This document shows positions 63,601-64,000 of a stretch of DNA of 64,000 bases, one piece after another. How positions within the stretch are numbered: the stretch's first letter is position 1; each line of letters begins with the position of its first letter. The notes under the pieces are model-generated. The model saw only the letters and a list, made by a program, of their open reading frames with translations, ran no database searches and was not told the DNA's origin. The DNA comes from Riptortus pedestris (Eukaryota; Arthropoda; Insecta; Hemiptera; Alydidae), in assembly GCA_019009955.1 (NCBI GenBank), contig CM032229.1, positions 76,305,001 to 76,369,000 on the forward strand, in the 5' to 3' direction. Both the position numbers and the translations under genes were made by a program.

Positions 63601-63797
63601 ATGCTGAAATAATGATAATTTCAATTAGTACCTTATTTTTAGCTATGCAAGCATAGAGACCGTCATCACTCCTCTTCAGAGATGATATAGTAAGAATTCC
63701 TACAGCTATGCCTCTCTCTCGTTCCTGCTGCTGGACTGTTATTCTCTCATCATCAGGCTGAAGGCCAGCTAACATGTTTGTCCGAGAGCTTAGTTTC
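29465..63797 (-). CDS. Fas2: Fasciclin 2, 3' part of the gene (span; ten exons)
   Basis: Homophilic cell-adhesion molecule of the NCAM type that guides axon bundling and stabilises synapses. Joining 63632-63797, 63278-63502, 63050-63191, 62330-62458, 60963-61231, 59954-60143, 41575-41706, 40876-40945, 33187-33255 and 31033-31117 gives one uninterrupted frame of 491 residues plus stop, with matching phases at all nine junctions. Domain order: end of an Ig domain, a full Ig domain, FN3, FN3, membrane-proximal stalk, transmembrane helix, cytoplasmic tail ending SAV. Known Fas2 has five Ig and two FN3 domains, so roughly the first three and a half Ig domains lie beyond the right edge. The C-terminal SAV is the ligand for PDZ domains of Discs-large in the fly protein. 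Large 3' introns (18.2, 7.6 and 2.1 kb) hold transposons. Confidence 0.92.
31033..31117 (-). CDS. Fas2: Fas2 terminal coding exon (PDZ ligand)
   Basis: The acceptor TTGAATTTTTCAG leads into 85 nt. The first base completes a Gly codon split by the intron; 27 residues follow, beginning [20 protein letters not shown] and ending GKNSAV, then TAA (31035-31033). The last three residues, Ser-Ala-Val, form a class I PDZ ligand (S/T-x-V), the known docking site for Discs-large on Fas2. Arg/Ser-rich sequence just before it offers phosphorylation sites (inference). Confidence 0.9.
31118..32023 (-). other. Fas2 intron, lower part
   Basis: AT-rich intronic DNA between the terminal exon and an element K copy. 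An open frame at 31523-31750 has no domain and no usable splice sites. Confidence 0.5.
32024..32656 (+). mobile_element. Element K copy, full length, within a Fas2 intron
   Basis: Left palindrome at 32027-32056, conserved middle block, (TA)n 32151-32218, right half and GACTTTTC right end. It lies antisense to Fas2 and shows all family landmarks in one uninterrupted copy, so it is a good reference for the family. Confidence 0.75.
32657..33186 (-). other. Fas2 intron, upper part
   Basis: AT-rich with a C-run near 32780-32793. The GTGCGT donor of the preceding exon lies at 33186-33181. No other feature. Confidence 0.5.
33187..33255 (-). CDS. Fas2: Fas2 exon, middle of cytoplasmic tail
   Basis: The acceptor TTATTGTTACAG precedes 69 nt encoding [20 protein letters not shown] followed by EDG. 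The first base completes the Ser codon begun at 40876, and the last two bases form the first part of the Gly completed at 31117. The donor is GG|GTGCGT. The segment is short and polar, as expected for the cytoplasmic tail. Both junction phases match their partners. Confidence 0.85.
34465..34820. repeat. Dispersed repeat interrupted by a SINE
   Basis: AAATGATTATTATTTTTCTT, then CATATGACA-like CACATGACACCTCATCAGGA, then CATCATTATA, and after the SINE CATCATTGTATAGGACCTTCC and ACTAGCTGTACC. The same order occurs uninterrupted at 37668-37830. Confidence 0.55.
34613..34740 (-). mobile_element. SINE, 5'-truncated
   Basis: Reverse-strand 3' part of the SINE family (poly-TTA start, AACGTCCACTTTTT, TAATTGGGACGGGTTATC, CCAGGGTGGGACT). 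It interrupts the dispersed repeat between CATCATTATA and CATCATTGTATA, an approximate target duplication. Confidence 0.7.
35205..35304 (-). CDS. Candidate alternative C-terminal exon of Fas2
   Basis: A consensus acceptor (CTTTAATTCAG) is followed by one base that would complete an Arg codon started by the 40876 exon, then 32 codons beginning [20 protein letters not shown] and ending PHQSPL, then TGA (35207-35205). The patch is markedly less AT-rich than the surrounding intron. Used in place of the 33187 and 31033 exons it would give a cytoplasmic tail without the SAV PDZ ligand. The reading is inference: only the splice signal, the phase (1 in 3 by chance), composition and open frame support it. 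Confidence 0.35.
35310..36310 (-). other. Fas2 intron segment with a duplicated block
   Basis: A block at 35510-35625 (AATATCTCACTTATTATGAA, CCTGTAACATTAATTGAATG) recurs at 36528-36640 (AATATCTCACTCATTATGAA, CCTGTAATATTAATTGAAAG). Otherwise AT-rich with no gene. Confidence 0.5.
36313..36520. mobile_element. Element K left ends in a head-to-head palindrome
   Basis: A forward left end (CAGATTTCCTTTAAGGGAAA to GAGGTCCGTTCAAAACTG) runs into (TG)n, TTTATATATA, (AC)n and then the reverse complement CAGAGTTTTGAACGGACCTC. From 36432 to about 36510 the sequence is an almost perfect palindrome. Confidence 0.7.
37087..37216 (-). CDS. Weak candidate alternative Fas2 tail exon
   Basis: The acceptor CCATTTTTCAG precedes one base plus 42 codons in the phase required after 40876, beginning [20 protein letters not shown] and ending NFVL, then TAA. 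The middle part is rich in Pro, Glu, Ser and Thr. However, two plus-strand frames are also open over the same GC-richer block (37012-37324), so it could as well be a degraded element. Low confidence. Confidence 0.18.
37668..37830. repeat. Dispersed repeat, uninterrupted copy
   Basis: Matches 34465-34820 without the SINE: AAATGATTATTAAAATAATT, CATATGACATCTCATTAGG, ACCACATCATTACAAAGAGC, CTTCCACTAGCT. It represents the empty state of the SINE site. Confidence 0.55.
38090..38655 (+). mobile_element. Probable solo LTR or other promoter-bearing element
   Basis: A GC-richer block of about 550 bp carries TATATAAG (38230-38237), an arthropod initiator TCAGTCAGT 25 nt downstream (38255), an internal repeat of TCGCGAAGTAAAGGA (38351 and 38388), then a run of AATAAA signals (about 38540, 38608, 38634). 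Promoter followed by polyadenylation signals without an ORF is the layout of an LTR. I could not identify TG/CA ends or a target duplication, so it may instead be a non-coding transcription unit antisense to Fas2. Confidence 0.4.
38938..39086. repeat. Compound microsatellite (TG)n (TA)n (TATG)n
   Basis: TG repeats (38938-38970), ACACAC, then TA (39012-39057) and GTAT units (39057-39084) in the Fas2 intron. Confidence 0.85.
39582..39855 (-). CDS. Candidate cryptic exon in the Fas2 intron
   Basis: A 274-nt open frame, less AT-rich than its surroundings, starts after ACTGTAG and ends at CAAAG|GTGAGA, a consensus donor. It would enter in phase 1 and leave in phase 2, exactly the phases of the 40876-40945 exon, so it could replace that exon, or follow the last FN3 exon directly. 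Residues include [20 protein letters not shown], then [20 protein letters not shown] and a hydrophobic YLMVLLLA. The acceptor lacks a pyrimidine tract and no Fas2 homology is recognised. It may equally be a transposon relic. Confidence 0.25.
40876..40945 (-). CDS. Fas2: Fas2 exon, juxtamembrane cytoplasmic
   Basis: The acceptor TGCTTTATAG leads to 70 nt encoding [20 protein letters not shown] followed by M-S, after a Gly split with the transmembrane exon. A hydrophobic start is followed by a basic KKK cluster that stops membrane transfer, then acidic residues, matching the Fas2 pattern just inside the membrane. The donor is AG|GTATAA. The phase-2 end is shared with the possible alternative tail exons downstream. 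Confidence 0.88.
41575..41706 (-). CDS. Fas2: Fas2 transmembrane exon
   Basis: The acceptor CATATTTTCACAG leads to 132 nt encoding [16 protein letters not shown] and then the membrane helix [20 protein letters not shown], followed by SCYFVHET. The helix is ~23 hydrophobic residues long. I-I-D-V-x-C at its cytoplasmic end is a feature I recall from insect Fas2. The Asp codon is split with the last FN3 exon (59954), and the donor is CTG|GTAAGA. Skipping this exon would give a secreted or GPI-anchored form, known in other insects. Confidence 0.92.
42942..43490 (+). mobile_element. Element K copy, right end truncated
   Basis: Left palindrome (AGCAGATTTCCCATGAGGGA), middle block, (TA)n 43072-43130, right half to GATATTTGCATTTTTATGAA, then a degraded GTTAGTTCGGCTGTTTTCGT. 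The terminal stem-loop is absent. Confidence 0.7.
44527..44692 (-). mobile_element. SINE copy, 5'-truncated
   Basis: Reverse strand: tail (TTATTA), AACATCCACTTTTTGCAAC, TAATTGGGACGGGTTATC, CTAGCAAGGGTGAGACTACG, then GCCCAGGTGGGAATCAAACT, which includes the B-box complement. The head beyond it is replaced by a TA run. Confidence 0.75.
47100..49010 (+). pseudogene. Jockey-like non-LTR retrotransposon pseudogene
   Basis: The first intact frame (47125-47451) begins the reverse transcriptase: [20 protein letters not shown], then [17 protein letters not shown] and [20 protein letters not shown], matching the A-P-G-x-D / Y-R-P-I-S-L blocks of Jockey-type elements. Broken frames continue ([18 protein letters not shown] at about 47480, [11 protein letters not shown] at about 47665). 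At 48562-48828 an RNase H-like frame includes [20 protein letters not shown] and [27 protein letters not shown] near 48918 matches the RNase H end. The catalytic YADD box was not found and stops are frequent. Orientation is opposite to Fas2. Confidence 0.7.
52649..52712 (+). mobile_element. SINE 3' tail fragment
   Basis: ATCCCAATTAGCCTGAGTTG followed by CAAAAAGTGGACGTTAATAA and A/T-rich tail. Only about 60 bp remain, consistent with extreme 5' truncation. Confidence 0.6.
53719..53746. repeat. Perfect hairpin with 12-bp arms
   Basis: CGATAAGAAGGA, loop TACT, TCCTTCTTATCG. It is notable in an AT-rich intron because the arms include six G/C pairs. Confidence 0.8.
58250..58476 (+). mobile_element. 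tRNA-derived SINE, near complete, with target duplication
   Basis: Begins GACTCAGGTTAGCCATGTGA, has a mutated B box (GAGTTTTATTCCTGC), body AGCCCATCCCAATTAGCC and AAAAAGTGGATGTTAATAAA, tail (TAA)n. Direct repeats TATCTTGA flank it (58242-58249 and 58477-58484). More diverged than the 5226 copy. Confidence 0.75.
58560..59420. repeat. Two copies of a dispersed repeat
   Basis: Blocks at 58600-58830 and 59195-59370 share AAGACGGAAGTCAAAACTTT / AAGACAGAAGTTAAAAATTC, AACTAATACTAACGAAGATA / ACCAATACTAACAGAGATAT and TTTTCACGTCAAAGTAACAC / TTTTCACATCAAAGTGAAC. Near 58905-58960 a CAGACAGAC-type run follows copy one. The family is not named. Confidence 0.55.
59954..60143 (-). CDS. Fas2: Fas2 exon, end of second FN3 domain
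   Basis: The acceptor TTGATGCATAG leads to 190 nt encoding [20 protein letters not shown], then [20 protein letters not shown] and [20 protein letters not shown], then PR. The L-x-P-x-T-x-Y-x-x-x-I-x-A-x-N-x-x-G-x-S pattern is the classic C-terminal half of an FN3 domain. Phase 0 at the start and phase 1 at the end (donor CAGAG|GTAAGC) match the neighbours. Intron retention would add a few residues and a stop. Confidence 0.93.
60144..60962 (-). other. Fas2 intron with TA microsatellite
   Basis: Carries a compound (TA)n tract at 60526-60658 including TATG and CTCT interruptions. Open frames across it are low-complexity Tyr/Ile repeats and not genes. Confidence 0.8.
60963..61231 (-). CDS. Fas2: Fas2 exon, end of FN3-1 and start of FN3-2
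   Basis: The acceptor ATTTTTTTTAG leads to 269 nt. The first part, [20 protein letters not shown] then [10 protein letters not shown], closes the first FN3 domain. A linker ([20 protein letters not shown]) follows, then [20 protein letters not shown] and EIKWCT, the first half of the second FN3 domain with its conserved Trp and the N-G-x-I-x-x-Y motif. The donor is CACC|GTAAGT. Confidence 0.95.
61232..62329 (-). other. Fas2 intron
   Basis: About 1.1 kb of AT-rich intron. Nothing recognised apart from splice signals (donor GTAATC at 62329, poly-T acceptor at 61232). Confidence 0.7.
62330..62458 (-). CDS. Fas2: Fas2 exon, core of first FN3 domain
   Basis: The acceptor GGTTTTATTACAG leads to 129 nt encoding [20 protein letters not shown], then [20 protein letters not shown], then AY. 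The P-x-x-N-G-G-x-P-I-x-x-F-x-V-x-Y pattern is typical of FN3 strands B-C in the NCAM/Fas2 family. Phases 1/1 agree with both neighbours. Confidence 0.94.
62548..62670 (+). mobile_element. Element K left-end fragment, diverged
   Basis: GGAAATCAGCGATTGAGGTT, ATGTCCATGGATCCTACCTA and a degraded GGGTCTATTGAAAATTTA, then a short TA run. It lies in a Fas2 intron; the right half is absent. Confidence 0.55.
63050..63191 (-). CDS. Fas2: Fas2 exon, end of last Ig domain
   Basis: The acceptor ATTTTCTTAG leads to 142 nt encoding [20 protein letters not shown], then [20 protein letters not shown] and [19 protein letters not shown] is the D-x-G-x-Y-x-C signature around the second disulphide Cys of an I-set Ig domain. 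The tail begins the first FN3 domain. The donor is ACAG|GTTTGT. Confidence 0.95.
63278..63502 (-). CDS. Fas2: Fas2 exon, first half of last Ig domain
   Basis: The acceptor ATTTTGTTTCAG leads to 225 nt (75 codons, phases 0/0). [18 protein letters not shown] ends the preceding Ig domain. [20 protein letters not shown] begins the next, with the first disulphide Cys and then [16 protein letters not shown] with the core Trp. Two N-x-S/T sites (NLT, NAT) suggest glycosylation. The donor is CTT|GTAAGT. Confidence 0.95.
63632..63797 (-). CDS. Fas2: Fas2 exon, end of penultimate Ig domain
   Basis: The acceptor CTTTATTTTATAG leads to 166 nt. The first base completes a codon from an exon outside the window. 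It encodes [20 protein letters not shown], then an Arg/Glu/Gln-rich stretch, then [27 protein letters not shown] carries the second disulphide Cys of an Ig domain. The donor is AAG|GTACTA. No further exon is visible between 63798 and 64000. Confidence 0.95.
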
Positions 63798-64000
63798 CTA
63801 TAAAATAAAGTTTCCTTTAGAAAATTAATATACTAGATGTCTTTCTTGTATTTAACTCGTTTCTCATAAATAACACGACATTTTTAGGGTAAATGAATAT
63901 ATAAACGTTTTATAGGTAATCCTAATATAAAACAGAAGTTACAAAATAGAAAATCACATTAATTTAAAATTATTCTCTCAGTTTTACTCCCAACCCTCAA

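Overview
This is eukaryotic nuclear DNA from an insect: AT-rich, intron-rich and crowded with transposable elements. Two host genes are supported, both on the minus strand and both incomplete. The larger is the 3' two thirds of Fasciclin 2 (Fas2), a neural cell-adhesion molecule. Ten exons, all phase-compatible with canonical GT/AG junctions, run from 63797 down to a stop codon at 31033. The encoded ~491 residues hold the end of one Ig domain, a complete last Ig domain, two fibronectin III domains, a transmembrane segment and a cytoplasmic tail ending in the PDZ ligand Ser-Ala-Val. The second gene (2808 down to 813 and beyond the left edge) has a signal-peptide exon and a cysteine pattern like an insect odorant-binding protein. 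No order-level assignment is safe; an odorant-binding protein plus Fas2 points to a hexapod.

Layout. 1-2.9 kb: odorant-binding-protein-like gene. 3.1-9.2 kb: nested copies of a non-autonomous element with a central (TA)n tract (here called element K), a complete tRNA-derived SINE with target-site duplication, a non-LTR reverse-transcriptase scrap, and a frameshifted transposon-type gene. 10.2-17.3 kb: five Helitron-like elements in tandem, most carrying a ~297-bp internal repeat. 17.5-20.5 kb: further diverged element K and Helitron pieces. 21.08-22.95 kb: a complete hAT element with an 8-bp target duplication and a decayed transposase. 23.5-24.8 kb: a decayed Tc1/mariner-like element with long inverted repeats. 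27.4-28.4 kb: a piggyBac-type pseudogene.

29.5-63.8 kb is the Fas2 transcription unit. Its introns hold more element K copies, SINE copies, a probable LTR-like promoter block (38.1-38.65 kb), a Jockey-like retrotransposon pseudogene (47.1-49.0 kb) and a very AT-rich desert (49-59.9 kb). The 18.2-kb intron between the last FN3 exon and the transmembrane exon is where other insects may place a GPI-anchor exon; I did not find a convincing one.

The most interesting signals are (i) possible alternative cytoplasmic-tail exons in the Fas2 intron, especially 35205-35304, which would replace the PDZ-binding C terminus; (ii) two element families that carry satellite DNA, the Helitron array with its 297-bp period and element K with a central TA microsatellite; and (iii) a SINE family with several datable copies. 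All identifications come from reading the translated sequence and recalling family motifs; no database search was run.
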